A stretch of 64,000 nt of DNA from Flavobacterium cutihirudinis (GTDB lineage: Bacteria; Bacteroidota; Bacteroidia; Flavobacteriales; Flavobacteriaceae). A program made the position numbers and the translations under genes. The DNA is taken from positions 838,088-902,087 of the forward strand of contig NZ_QRDQ01000009.1 in assembly GCF_003385895.1 (NCBI RefSeq), given 5' to 3'. The notes under the pieces were generated by a model. That model worked only from the letters and a program-made list of their open reading frames with translations, ran no database searches and had not been told where the DNA came from. Numbering within the stretch: position 1 is the stretch's first letter; each line of letters begins with the position of its first letter. Shown piece after piece: positions 7,972 through 16,827 of the stretch.

Positions 7972-9910
7972 ACTGTTTTTTAGCTTTAAGTTTGTATTTA
8001 CTCTCCTTATACAAATTTCCTGCTGTTATAACATGTGCTAAAGCATCTTTTGCTAAATCTTCGTTTAATTTTACAGGAATTAAAGTTGTGTCGTTTTTGA
8101 TTTCGAATTGCAATGGTTTCAAGTTTGGCTGCATGATAACAACCTGATTCTCTACTCTAAAAGCATTGATATCATTAAACTGCATGATTGATCTTCCTTG
8201 TACTTTTGGATCTAATTTCGTTAGATTTCTTCCTACCATTGGTGTTTCAAAAGGAATTCCTAAATAACCCAATAATGTTGGCGGAATATCAATCTGACTT
8301 GCTAATCTATTGTAAACAGCACCTTTTGCAACTCCTGGACCCATGATAAAAGCCGGAATATGGAATTTATTTATTGGCACTAAATTTTTTCCGTACGTTC
8401 TTGTATTATGATCTGCGATTACAATGAAAATAGTGTTTTTGAAATATTCTTCTTTCTTAGCCATTTCAAAGAATTTTCCAATTGAGAAATCGGCGTATTT
8501 CATTGCATTGTTTACTGTTGCCGCTTTTTTATCGTAAGGTTTGATTCTTCCTGCAGGATATTCAAAAGGCTCATGATTTGAAGTCGAAAACATCAAAGAG
8601 AAAAACGGTTTGTTTCCTTTTGATTTGAAATAATTATTCGCTTTAGTAACCAAATCTTCATCTGAATAACCCCAGGTTCCTTTGAATGCATATTTATTTC
8701 CATCCGATTCAAAATCGGTTTGATCTACAATATCACTGAAACCATTTCCGTTGAAAAACGAAGCCATATTATCAAAATTGGCCATACCTCCATAAATGAA
8801 ACTGGTATCATATCCTTTTTGTTTTAAAGCATCGGCAAGTGTAAAAAAGCCTTGTTGAGAGTTACCTAATTTCACCACACTTTCAGAAGGTGAAGGTAAA
8901 AATCCGGTAACAACTGCTTCAATACCGCGTACACTTCTGGTTCCGGTACAATACAAATTAGTAAATAAAGTTCCTTCTTTAGATAATTTATCAAATTCCG
9001 GAGTTAATGGTTTTCCACCCAAAATTCCAACATATTCAGCACCTAAACTTTCCTGAAGGAAAATCACCAAATTATACGGTTTTTGAATCACAGAATCCGG
9101 TTGTTGTACATGAAGAAACGGAATCTCAGCATCTGTAAAATCATTTGGTCCGGCAATCATGTATTTTTTTACGCGGGCAATAGCTTCGGCTTCATCCATT
9201 TTACCATACATTTTTGTGTTTCCTTCATTCTTAATCGAATAAGCAGCAAACGCAACTGTATAAAAAGAGTTCAACCCTAAAGTATTTGTAAGCTGATCTG
9301 TAGAAAAAACAGCATTACTCGCATTAATTGGTCGTTTTGAAACTAGACTTGAACGGGCTCCGAAAAACAATAAAAAAGCAACTAATGGAAAAATCATCAG
9401 TTTGAATTTATATTCTGTACTTGTCGTATGAAAATATTTTTTCCCTTTTTTGAAGGCAAAATAAATCACAACTCCAAGAATTAAAAAAGTCACGATAATC
9501 GAAGTCAGATAACTTTTTAAAAGCATTCCTACAACCTCTTTTGGATAAATAAGATAATCTAGGAAAATCTTATTTGGGCGCGTATCATATTGTTTTACAA
9601 AATCTGGTGAGGCCAATTCTACAAAGAGAATCAAAAACAGAAATAAGAAACTGTAAATAACCAAAAACGAATTGGTAAACTTCAGCCATTTATTTGGCAG
9701 AAAAGTAATTAAAACAGCCGGCAGAAAAGACAAATAACAAAGTAAAATCAAATCCATTCGAAGACCGATTGGAAAAATGTACCAGAAATTTGGTGTCTCT
9801 ACAACTCTTTCTTTAAAAAGAAAAAACAAAAATAAACGGCTAAGCGTTGTAATCAGCAATCCGATTGCTATGAAATTGAAAATGGGTTTTAAAAAACTTA
9901 ATTTTTTCAT
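7970..9910 (-). CDS. LTA synthase-like membrane sulfatase-fold enzyme
   Basis: The start at 9910 (MKKLSFLKPI) is preferred over one 48 bases upstream because it opens directly into the first membrane helix. There are five predicted N-terminal transmembrane helices to about residue 185, then a large periplasmic alkaline-phosphatase-superfamily domain with the nucleophile region CTGTRSVRG and the metal-site motif IVIADHNTRTYG. The architecture matches LtaS and phosphoglycerol transferases. Bacteroidota lack lipoteichoic acid, so a role in adding a phospho-head group to a glycolipid or glycan is more likely. The substrate is unknown. Confidence 0.85.
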   Translation of the reverse strand: MKKLSFLKPIFNFIAIGLLITTLSRLFLFFLFKERVVETPNFWYIFPIGLRMDLILLCYLSFLPAVLITFLPNKWLKFTNSFLVIYSFLFLFLILFVELASPDFVKQYDTRPNKIFLDYLIYPKEVVGMLLKSYLTSIIVTFLILGVVIYFAFKKGKKYFHTTSTEYKFKLMIFPLVAFLLFFGARSSLVSKRPINASNAVFSTDQLTNTLGLNSFYTVAFAAYSIKNEGNTKMYGKMDEAEAIARVKKYMIAGPNDFTDAEIPFLHVQQPDSVIQKPYNLVIFLQESLGAEYVGILGGKPLTPEFDKLSKEGTLFTNLYCTGTRSVRGIEAVVTGFLPSPSESVVKLGNSQQGFFTLADALKQKGYDTSFIYGGMANFDNMASFFNGNGFSDIVDQTDFESDGNKYAFKGTWGYSDEDLVTKANNYFKSKGNKPFFSLMFSTSNHEPFEYPAGRIKPYDKKAATVNNAMKYADFSIGKFFEMAKKEEYFKNTIFIVIADHNTRTYGKNLVPINKFHIPAFIMGPGVAKGAVYNRLASQIDIPPTLLGYLGIPFETPMVGRNLTKLDPKVQGRSIMQFNDINAFRVENQVVIMQPNLKPLQFEIKNDTTLIPVKLNEDLAKDALAHVITAGNLYKESKYKLKAKKQ

Positions 9911-9970
9911 TGAATGATTTACATTAATTTTAGACTGAAACACATTGCAAATACGCACTGAAGTAGTTTT

Positions 9971-10198
9971 CTACTCTTCGTAACGGTTTATTTCTCTGTC
10001 GTAAAAATCATTTGCTTTTTCAATCAAGCCTTCCATTTCTGCATTTAATTCTGCTTCATCAAGATCTTCTGCTTCTTCCAGAAATTCAACTTCATCATCT
10101 TTCAAATTGATGATAAATCGAGGATAATCTAAGTGAATGATGAAAATATCATCTGGAAAATCGGTATTGTCTCCAAGTAAAAATTTAGGTAATTCCAT
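9971..10198 (-). CDS. Small acidic conserved-type protein, unknown function
   Basis: A 75-residue protein, strongly acidic from about residue 35 (clusters such as EFLEEAEDLDEAELNAEME), probably helical at its C-terminus with no membrane segment or signal. It lies 60 bases upstream of the LtaS-like gene in the same direction, so the two may be co-transcribed. I do not recognise a named family; codon use resembles the neighbours and the frame is intact. Confidence 0.7.
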   Translation of the reverse strand: MELPKFLLGDNTDFPDDIFIIHLDYPRFIINLKDDEVEFLEEAEDLDEAELNAEMEGLIEKANDFYDREINRYEE

Positions 10199-10251
10199 TT
10201 TATATAAGTTTATTTTAGATTTATAAATTGTCTGCTAAACAGACGTATTTT

Positions 10252-10335
10252 TTGCCACAGATTTCACAGATTAAAAGGATTTTATTCAAAAGTTCAACAC
10301 TTAAATCAGTGTTAATCTGTAAAATCTGTGGCCAA
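10252..10335. repeat. Inverted repeat with CACAGATT words
   Basis: CACAGATTTCACAGATTAA (10256-10274) pairs with 10312-10330 with one mismatch. It sits between the small acidic gene and the MATE gene. Confidence 0.8.
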
Positions 10336-10354
10336 TATAATTTGTGCTTCAAAT

Positions 10355-11740
10355 TTAGCTATTTGAAACTGAATTTGTGATTAATCTCTTTGTTAAGTAA
10401 TGAAACCGAATGTATAGAAAAATAGCCGCGGCTGTTAAGCCTGCCAAAAGTCCAATCCAAACGCCCTGCGCTTTTAATTCTGTATGCTCGCCTAGATAAT
10501 AGGAAATCGGAAAACCAATAATCCAATAGGCAACAAATGTAATGTACATAGGAATTTTAACATCCTGCAATCCGCGTAAAGCGCCCAAAACCACAACCTG
10601 AATTCCGTCAGAAATTTGAAAAATTGCCGCAATTAAAAGGAGTTTTGATGCAATAGCGATTACTTCAGTATTATCCAAAACTTGTCCTCCGTTTTCCATA
10701 TTCAAAAAGATATGAGGGAAAAAGTCATGAAAAGTAACAAATAGAATCGCAAAAACGGTTTCTATTATAATGGCAAGCAAAAAAATAGAACGGGCTACAA
10801 CAACTAATTTTTTAAAATCGTTCAATCCGCGTTGATTACTAACTCGGATCATCGAAGTTACGCTTAAACCCATTGCAAACATAAAAGTTAGCGAAGAAAG
10901 ACTAAGCGCTATTTGATTTGCCGCCTGACTCGTTTTACCAATATTACCACAAAGCCATATCGAAGCGGTAAACAATACAACTTCAAAAAGCATTTGCATA
11001 GCCGACGGAAAACCTAAGTTTATTATTTTTTTTAAGGTTGCACTTTTAATTTCGCTAAAACTAAAATCTTTAAAAAAATGTTTTAAATCATTTCGTCTTG
11101 ACAACATAATATGCATGAACGTTACAAGAAAAATTCTTGAAATTACGGTACCTAAAGCAGCACCAATAATTCCCATTTTAGGAAAAATCCAAATACCATA
11201 AATCAATACGTAATTTATTCCTACGTGCAGCACATTTGCCATAATCATTGCGTACATCGAATATTTTGTAAGCGATTTTCCGTCGGCAAATTGTTTATAT
11301 CCTTGATACATAACTAACGGAATCAGTGAAAAAGCGACCCAATCCAGATATGGTTTTGCCAGTACAATTACCTCTTTTGGCTGTTCTAATAATTCCATTA
11401 AAGGTTTTGCTAAAACAATTACTCCAAAAAGCATTAATCCGATAATAGCACACAAAAACAAGCCATGATGAAAAGCAGAGCGAATTTTGGGATCATTTTT
11501 CTCAGCATCACCTTCGGCAACGATTGGCGTAATGGCGGTTGAAAAACCAATTCCGAGCGACATCGCGATAAAAACCATACTATTTCCTAATGAAACAGCA
11601 GCCAATTCAGTACTTCCTAATTTACCAACCATTATATTATCAACAATACCTATTAAAGTATGGCCAACCATTCCTAAAATAATAGGATATGCCAGTCTGA
11701 AATTATATGAAAACTCTTTTGTGTACTGCTTTAAATTCAC
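10355..11740 (-). CDS. MATE-family multidrug/cation antiporter (NorM-like)
   Basis: A 461-residue protein with about twelve membrane helices in two homologous halves. The signatures are IGMVGHTLIGIVDNIMVG near residue 22 and the internal repeat FPSAMQMLFEVVLF near 245. The family exports organic cations and drugs in exchange for Na+ or H+. It is a single gene; the substrate is not predictable from sequence. Confidence 0.9.
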   Translation of the reverse strand: MNLKQYTKEFSYNFRLAYPIILGMVGHTLIGIVDNIMVGKLGSTELAAVSLGNSMVFIAMSLGIGFSTAITPIVAEGDAEKNDPKIRSAFHHGLFLCAIIGLMLFGVIVLAKPLMELLEQPKEVIVLAKPYLDWVAFSLIPLVMYQGYKQFADGKSLTKYSMYAMIMANVLHVGINYVLIYGIWIFPKMGIIGAALGTVISRIFLVTFMHIMLSRRNDLKHFFKDFSFSEIKSATLKKIINLGFPSAMQMLFEVVLFTASIWLCGNIGKTSQAANQIALSLSSLTFMFAMGLSVTSMIRVSNQRGLNDFKKLVVVARSIFLLAIIIETVFAILFVTFHDFFPHIFLNMENGGQVLDNTEVIAIASKLLLIAAIFQISDGIQVVVLGALRGLQDVKIPMYITFVAYWIIGFPISYYLGEHTELKAQGVWIGLLAGLTAAAIFLYIRFHYLTKRLITNSVSNS

Positions 11741-11930
11741 TTCGTCTTTATTTTAGTCGGCAAAGATAATCAGAAGCTTCGAATTCTGTCCTATCAATAA
11801 AAAGATATAGTCTTTTTAAGGCAAAATTAAGAAGAGCCTAATATTATGTAACGATTTTTAAAAATTATATAACAAGCTCCAAAGTCCTTGATTATACTTT
11901 TACATTATTAATAATTCAAAAATATATGCC

Positions 11931-12449
11931 ATGAAAAAATTAAAGTTTATATGCCTTGCTGCATTCGCTTTTTTATACGCTAACACAACTTTTGCTCAAG
12001 ACAAAGCAGCAACAAATTACGACCAAGGTTTTAGATTAGGTTTTGGTTTAAATGGAGGAATTCCGACCGATAATGATTACGAGTGGTCATTAGGAGGAGA
12101 TGTTAGATTACAATACGATTTATCTAAAAGAACATCATTAACCTTAACCACAGGTTTCACCAACTTATTCATGGGAAGAGATGATCTTGGAAATAATGTA
12201 AAAGATCTTGGATTTATTCCGGCAAAAGCTGGTTTTAAAGCTTTTGTTTGGGAAGACCAATTTTATGTTTTAGGTGAAGTAGGTGCCGGTTTTGCAGTAA
12301 CAAACGGTTATGATAAAACAACTTTTTTATGGGCTCCGGGAATAGGATACGCAAACAAATACATCGATTTGAGCGTACGTTACGAAGATTATCACGATTT
12401 CAAAACCAATCAGGTAGCATTGCGTGTTGCTTACGGTTTTGACTTATAA
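11931..12449 (+). CDS. Small outer-membrane beta-barrel protein
   Basis: A 172-residue secreted protein. A signal peptide (MKKLKFICLAAFAFLYANTTFAQ) is cleaved at about residue 22-23. Alternating hydrophobic/polar strands with aromatic girdles follow (FRLGFGLNG, VRLQYDLS, SLTLTTGFTNLF, FYVLGEVGAGFAV, YIDLSVRYEDYH, VALRVAYGFDL), ending in an aliphatic-aromatic last strand as OmpA/OmpW-like barrels do. About eight strands are likely. The role is unknown. Confidence 0.75.
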   Translation: MKKLKFICLAAFAFLYANTTFAQDKAATNYDQGFRLGFGLNGGIPTDNDYEWSLGGDVRLQYDLSKRTSLTLTTGFTNLFMGRDDLGNNVKDLGFIPAKAGFKAFVWEDQFYVLGEVGAGFAVTNGYDKTTFLWAPGIGYANKYIDLSVRYEDYHDFKTNQVALRVAYGFDL

Positions 12450-12487
12450 AAGAAAGGTTTAAATTTATTTTTTTGTTTTTGGTAACA

Positions 12488-12522
12488 AGCCCGACAGTTC
12501 TCATAATCTGTCGGGTTTTGTG
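12488..12522 (+). terminator. Rho-independent terminator after the beta-barrel gene
   Basis: CCCGACAG (12490-12497) pairs with CTGTCGGG (12508-12515), followed by TTTTG. It lies 38 bases past the stop. Confidence 0.85.
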
Positions 12523-12566
12523 TTTTAAAAAATCATCCGATTTTAAAAATTATCTAATTATCTAAT

Positions 12567-13445
12567 TCATTTCTCCTCCAAAGCCTTTTTGTACATTTCG
12601 AAATTAGCTTTTATTTTATCGTCTAGTTCCGGTTCTTTAATATCAGTGTACTTTTGCATTTCTTCCCAAATAATTTTTGCCACTATATAGCGCGCCATTT
12701 CTTTATCATCGGCAGGAACAACATACCAAGGCGCATAATCAGTAGAAGTTTTACTGATTGCTTCTTCATAATATTTTTGATATTCATCCCAATGTTCACG
12801 TTCTTTCAAATCGCCCGGAGAAAATTTCCAATGGTGTTTTTCTTCTTCCAGACGACGCAGTAAACGTTCTCTTTGCTCGTCTTTGCTCAAATGAAGATAA
12901 AACTTCATTACAATGGTTCCGTTTTGCGAAATATGTTTTTCGAAATTATTGATCTGATCAATTCTTCTTTCCCAAAACTCATCTGTAATATCATCAACAG
13001 ATTTAATGTCCGGTAAATTTTCAGATAAAATATATTCAGGATGCACACGCGTTACCAAAACATTCTCGTAATGTGTACGATTGAAAATGGCAAACTTTCC
13101 TTTTTCAGGCAATGCAATATAATGGCGCCATAAATAATCATGTTCTAATTCGCTTGAATTTGGCGTTTTAAAACTATGAACCACCACTCCACGCGGATTA
13201 AATTCTTTAAAAACTTCCCGAATCAAACTGTCTTTCCCCGAAGTATCCATTCCTTGTAGGCAAATTAAAACCGCGTATTTATTATGCGCATACATAACAT
13301 CTTGCAAATCGCTCAATTTTGCCTGAACTTTATCTAGTTTTTCTTCTTTTTCGTCATCGTCGGCATCAATATTTAATAAAGTCGGAATCTTGCTTAGTTT
13401 TATTTTATCTGTAACTTTAAAATCTTTCGGGTTTATTGATTTCAT
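12567..13445 (-). CDS. ppk2: Polyphosphate kinase 2 family protein (polyP:nucleotide phosphotransferase)
   Basis: A 292-residue thymidylate-kinase-like P-loop enzyme. Walker A is GMDTSGKDS at residues 65-73, followed by VHSFKTPNSSELEHDYLWR, the Walker B/lid segment FNRTHYENVLVTRVHPE and the arginine-rich lid EQRERLLRRLEEEKHHWKF. These enzymes use polyphosphate to phosphorylate AMP/ADP or GDP. The class (I to III) and preferred nucleotide cannot be settled from motifs. It is a single gene, divergent from the lipoprotein gene. Confidence 0.92.
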   Translation of the reverse strand: MKSINPKDFKVTDKIKLSKIPTLLNIDADDDEKEEKLDKVQAKLSDLQDVMYAHNKYAVLICLQGMDTSGKDSLIREVFKEFNPRGVVVHSFKTPNSSELEHDYLWRHYIALPEKGKFAIFNRTHYENVLVTRVHPEYILSENLPDIKSVDDITDEFWERRIDQINNFEKHISQNGTIVMKFYLHLSKDEQRERLLRRLEEEKHHWKFSPGDLKEREHWDEYQKYYEEAISKTSTDYAPWYVVPADDKEMARYIVAKIIWEEMQKYTDIKEPELDDKIKANFEMYKKALEEK

Positions 13446-13481
13446 ATTTTTAAATTTTGTCTCATAAATATAGTAATTTTA

Positions 13482-13628
13482 CGAAGCATATTCCTGCTAT
13501 TCATTGCAATACTTTTTCAATAAATTGCTTTTTTCCAAAGCCATAACAAGAGCTTCCGCTGGTCGCTTTGTTCTGTCAGGTAAAATGCAATTTCTTTTCA
13601 AAGTATTTCCATTACTATCAGGGCTAGG
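13482..13628 (+). repeat. Long palindromic repeat element, copy C
   Basis: The left part (AGCATATTCCTGCTATTCAT from about 13484) and right end (TTTCCATTACTATCAGGGCT near 13607-13625) match the outer motifs of the other copies. The stem arms AATACTTTTTC/AAATTGC and GCAATTT/AAAGTATT are complementary. It lies between ppk2 and the lipoprotein gene. Confidence 0.6.
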
Positions 13629-13662
13629 CAGTTATTTTTAAAAGTACATATTAAAAAAATCA

Positions 13663-14304
13663 ATGAATAACATCAGAATTCTAATTTTAATTTTCTTTTT
13701 TATTGCCTTATCTTCAAATTGCCAAACAAATAAAGATACTGATACAGACAAGCTGACATCTGATTTTATTAAAAATCTTCAGTCAAAGACAATTGATACT
13801 ATTTGTATTTATAAAAATTATTGTGGTGGTTGCGCCATGAAAATTGATCCAGATAGTATTGAAATTTGCATTGACTCCCCTGTTTATGTTTTTTGGAAGC
13901 AAAATGGAAAAACTTTTATAACTAAAATTAATCATTGCTGGGAATATTTAGATACTGCAATTAAAGTCGAATTTTGGAAAATTTATTTTTCTAATCAAAA
14001 CATCATACAAAAAGAAAAGTTTGAGGAGTTTGAATATTTTCCATATAAAAATATTAAGGAAGTAAAAAGCAGTTTATTAATTGATCATTCTGGAGTTCAA
14101 ATTTTTAAAATAATTCTTAAAGACGCAATCATTGAAAAACATTTTAATTCCTTTCAGATGAAAAAGCAAAATGACTCTGGAATAATAAACATTAATTACA
14201 AACACAACAACAAGCTAAAAAGCAAATTAATTATGGATATTCTCGAAAAAGCTGTTTCAGAAGCAGAAAAAAACAATACATTCAAAAAGATAAAATCAAG
14301 ATAA
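13663..14304 (+). CDS. Putative lipoprotein with a CGGC motif, unknown function
   Basis: A 213-residue protein. The hydrophobic leader ends in a lipobox-like LSSNC with Cys at residue 20, so it is probably a lipid-anchored envelope protein. A CGGC pair sits at about residues 54-57, with further Cys near 69 and 92, which might bind metal or form disulfides. The composition is even more AT-rich and lysine-rich than the surroundings, so recent acquisition or weak constraint is possible. No family was recognised. The next gene follows 24 bp downstream. Confidence 0.65.
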   Translation: MNNIRILILIFFFIALSSNCQTNKDTDTDKLTSDFIKNLQSKTIDTICIYKNYCGGCAMKIDPDSIEICIDSPVYVFWKQNGKTFITKINHCWEYLDTAIKVEFWKIYFSNQNIIQKEKFEEFEYFPYKNIKEVKSSLLIDHSGVQIFKIILKDAIIEKHFNSFQMKKQNDSGIININYKHNNKLKSKLIMDILEKAVSEAEKNNTFKKIKSR

Positions 14305-14328
14305 AAAAGATTTTAAAAACATCATTTC

Positions 14329-15165
14329 ATGGAAAAATTCACATTAGAAATATTATTTCAAATCATCGGAATCGGTTCTGCATCAGGATTATTTTATAAT
14401 AATGATGCACTTTATGTTATTGGTGACAACAGCGGATTCCTTTACGAATACAATATGCAGAATCAGCAATTGAATCAACATCCTTTAATTGATAATCCAT
14501 CACAAAATATTCCGAAAAATCTAAAACCTGATTTTGAATCTATCACGCATCAAAATGATACGCTCTATGTTTTTGGTTCCGGTTCAACCGAAAACCGAAA
14601 CAAAATGATTGAATTCGATCTTAAATCTAAATCTGTTTTAAAGAAAAATAATTTGGTTGACATTTACGGTTTAATGCAAAGTTTCGGCGAAATAAAACCG
14701 GAAGATTTCAATCTGGAAGGCGCAATTTTTGATGGCGAAAACTGGTTTCTATTCAATCGCGGAAACGGAATTTCAAACAAAAACACCATTTTTACCATTC
14801 ATGCAAAAAGTCTAGAAGATGAATTTGCTCTGATTGCTGTTAATTATAAACTTCCAAAAATAAAAGGCGTTCGTTCCAGTTTTACCGATGCAGTTTTTGT
14901 CGAAGATAAAATCTATTTCCTTTCAACTGCCGAAGACACAAAATCAACTTACGATGATGGCGAGATTCTGGGAAGTTTCATTGGAAGAATAGATCTTAAA
15001 ACCATGAAAATTGATTTTACTCAAAAAATAACTTCAACAAATAAATTCGAAGGTCTGACTTTCTACAAAAAAGAAAACAACAAAATTGAGTTTTTGCTTT
15101 GCGAAGATAATGACACAGAACTTTTAGAAACAAAGATTTATAAATTGACTTTGCCGGTTAAATAA
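14329..15165 (+). CDS. Possible beta-propeller protein (DUF6929-like)
   Basis: A 278-residue protein without a clear signal peptide. It contains repeated short strands of propeller type: ASGLFYNNDALYVIGDNSGFL, DFESITHQNDTLYVFGSGS, LEGAIFDGENWFLFNRGNG, FTDAVFVEDKIYFLSTAEDT and FEGLTFYKKEN. Each pairs a hydrophobic 'location' strand with a Y/F-x-x-G/S turn. This resembles a family I recall as DUF6929, but that is recognition from memory only. No catalytic residues can be named. Confidence 0.6.
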   Translation: MEKFTLEILFQIIGIGSASGLFYNNDALYVIGDNSGFLYEYNMQNQQLNQHPLIDNPSQNIPKNLKPDFESITHQNDTLYVFGSGSTENRNKMIEFDLKSKSVLKKNNLVDIYGLMQSFGEIKPEDFNLEGAIFDGENWFLFNRGNGISNKNTIFTIHAKSLEDEFALIAVNYKLPKIKGVRSSFTDAVFVEDKIYFLSTAEDTKSTYDDGEILGSFIGRIDLKTMKIDFTQKITSTNKFEGLTFYKKENNKIEFLLCEDNDTELLETKIYKLTLPVK

Positions 15166-15171
15166 AGCTAG

Positions 15172-15296
15172 ACGATTACAATATGTCGTTTAAAATATAA
15201 TCGTTTTAGACTATTTGCGATTACAATATAATTCGTTTACAATATTTGCAATTACAATATAATTCGTTCACAATATTTGCGATTACAATATAATCG
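15172..15296. repeat. Tandem repeat, 31-bp period
   Basis: Two nearly identical 31-bp units at 15219-15249 and 15250-15280 start [GA]ATTACAATATAATTCGTT. A partial third unit (15281-15296) and a diverged first one (15172-15218) flank them. It fills the 5' half of a 313-base gap with no gene. Confidence 0.8.
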
Positions 15297-15401
15297 TAGA
15301 GGCGCACGGCAGTGCGTCTACGCAAAGAATATCAAACACACTTTGCACAAAAAAATCATTACGGATTCCCTGACGTTAGACGCACTGCCGTGCGTCTCTA
15401 C
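15296..15401. repeat. G/C-rich inverted repeat (GTAGAGRCGCAC type)
   Basis: The left arm (from 15296) reads GTAGAGGCGCACGGCAGTGC and continues CGTCT. It pairs with 15378-15401 at 23 of 24 positions, and each arm is itself nearly palindromic. It is much richer in G+C than its surroundings. Confidence 0.8.
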
Positions 15402-15478
15402 AATAAAAAAACGTTAAACAATCTACATTAAAACCAATCAACATTAAAACCAACCTCAAAAACCTACAACCCAAATAA

Positions 15479-16159
15479 ATGCTCAACATTTCAAACTCAG
15501 CAAAAAAACCGACTTTAATTATTGGCATTATACTTTCAGTTGTTCTTCCCTTTCTGGCAATTTACTTTTCGGTATTAATCAAAAAGTTAGGCATTGACAA
15601 TGAAACCCAATTCTATATTTCAAGATTTGCCATTTGGATTTCCCTTTTGCTATTATATTTATTTGCTTTAAAAATAGAGAAACAGCCCTTTTTACTTTGG
15701 GGAGAAACAGAATACTCCTTTCTGTCTTTCGCGAAAGCAGTATTTATAACATTCTTAAAATTATTTATAGCAGTTTTTTTGACAGGCCTTATAATAATGC
15801 TTTTTAAAATAACCGAAGAAAGCACCGTGTTGAATAAAGCTATGGCTCTTTTTAAAAAGAGTTACTTACTACTCTTTTTTACATGTGTAACCGCCGGAAT
15901 TACCGAAGAATTAATTTTTAGAGGTTATTTATTACCAAGATTGGAATTGGCATTAAAAAACAAAAAAATGGCAATAGTTGTTTCCAGCGTTCTGTTTGGT
16001 TTTCTTCATTTCGGTTATGGAACTTTGCTGAATGTCATTGGCCCAATTGTAATCGGATTGGTATTTGCAATCCAATATGATCAATACAGAAACATCAAAA
16101 TCCTGATTCTGTGTCATTTTTTATGGGATCTTATGCTTTTGTCGGCAAAAACAAGATAA
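15479..16159 (+). CDS. CPBP-family intramembrane metalloprotease
   Basis: A 226-residue multi-spanning membrane protein of the CAAX protease/bacteriocin-processing (Abi) family. The catalytic motifs are in order: EELIFR with Glu143, Glu144 and Arg148, then FGFLHF with His177, then CHFLWD with His213. At least six membrane helices are visible. Substrates of bacterial members are mostly unknown; some give bacteriocin self-immunity. The start is the first in-frame ATG and has no Shine-Dalgarno site. Confidence 0.88.
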   Translation: MLNISNSAKKPTLIIGIILSVVLPFLAIYFSVLIKKLGIDNETQFYISRFAIWISLLLLYLFALKIEKQPFLLWGETEYSFLSFAKAVFITFLKLFIAVFLTGLIIMLFKITEESTVLNKAMALFKKSYLLLFFTCVTAGITEELIFRGYLLPRLELALKNKKMAIVVSSVLFGFLHFGYGTLLNVIGPIVIGLVFAIQYDQYRNIKILILCHFLWDLMLLSAKTR

Positions 16160-16242
16160 AAAACAGACAATCATAAAAACCGCTAAAACAACACATTACA
16201 AGATAAATTAAACTATTTTTATCTTTTTTTCATCTTCGTCCC

Positions 16243-16272
16243 AACCTTTTTATCTTTTTAGTTCTCTTTATA
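16243..16272 (+). promoter_or_regulatory. Possible ECF-type autoregulated promoter
   Basis: AACCTTTTTATC followed about 16 bases later by TTCTCTTTA resembles the AAC -35 and TC-rich -10 layout of Bacteroidota ECF promoters upstream of their own sigma genes. It is an inference by resemblance. Confidence 0.3.
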
Positions 16273-16288
16273 GTTAAAGACCATAATT

Positions 16289-16825
16289 GTGATAAACGAA
16301 ACTCAAATTTCTAACTGCAAAAAAATGAACCGGGATGCCCAGCGTCAGGTTTATGAGCATATGGCTCCAAAACTGTATCGCGTTTGCAAACGATACCTCA
16401 AGAAAGAAGAAGAAATTGAAGAAGCGCTGGCCGACGCTTTCTATACCATATTTACAAAATTAGATCAGCTAAAAGAAGAAAAGGCTTTTGAAGCCTGGGC
16501 CAGAAAAATAGCCGTAAATCATTGTTTGGCAACCATCAGGAAAAGCACAAATTTCAACATGTATCTTGATGATGTAAAAGTACTTTCTCAGCCTTTTACA
16601 GGTGAAATGAACGGATTAGAAGAAGAAGATTTACTCAATTTATTAAACCATATTCCGGATGGCTGTAAAACCGTTTTTAACCTTTTTGTTATAGAGGGTT
16701 ACGGTCATAAAGAAATTGCAGCGATGCTCAATATTTCCGAAGGCACTTCTAAATCGCAATTGAATGTTGCGAAAACCAAGCTGAAGGAATTAGTAAATAA
16801 ATTGTATTATCAAAAAGCAAAATAG
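16289..16825 (+). CDS. ECF-type RNA polymerase sigma factor
   Basis: A 178-residue sigma-70-family factor with region 2 at about 20-88 (VYEHMAPKLYRVCKRYLKK, EEALADAFYTIFTKLDQL, FEAWARKIAVNHCLATIRK) and region 4 at about 115-172 (LNHIPDGCKTVFNLFVIEGYGHKEIAAMLNISEGTSKSQL). The start used is GTG at 16289; an ATG at codon 13 is an alternative. The stop is two bases before the start of the membrane anti-sigma-like gene, a typical sigma/anti-sigma operon arrangement. The third gene (17870) is a likely operon member or target. Confidence 0.93.
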   Translation: MINETQISNCKKMNRDAQRQVYEHMAPKLYRVCKRYLKKEEEIEEALADAFYTIFTKLDQLKEEKAFEAWARKIAVNHCLATIRKSTNFNMYLDDVKVLSQPFTGEMNGLEEEDLLNLLNHIPDGCKTVFNLFVIEGYGHKEIAAMLNISEGTSKSQLNVAKTKLKELVNKLYYQKAK

Positions 16826-16827
16826 TC

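Noticed and set aside
15172..15296. CRISPR array
   Set aside because: The units are contiguous (31-bp tandem repeat) without unique spacers, and no cas gene is nearby.
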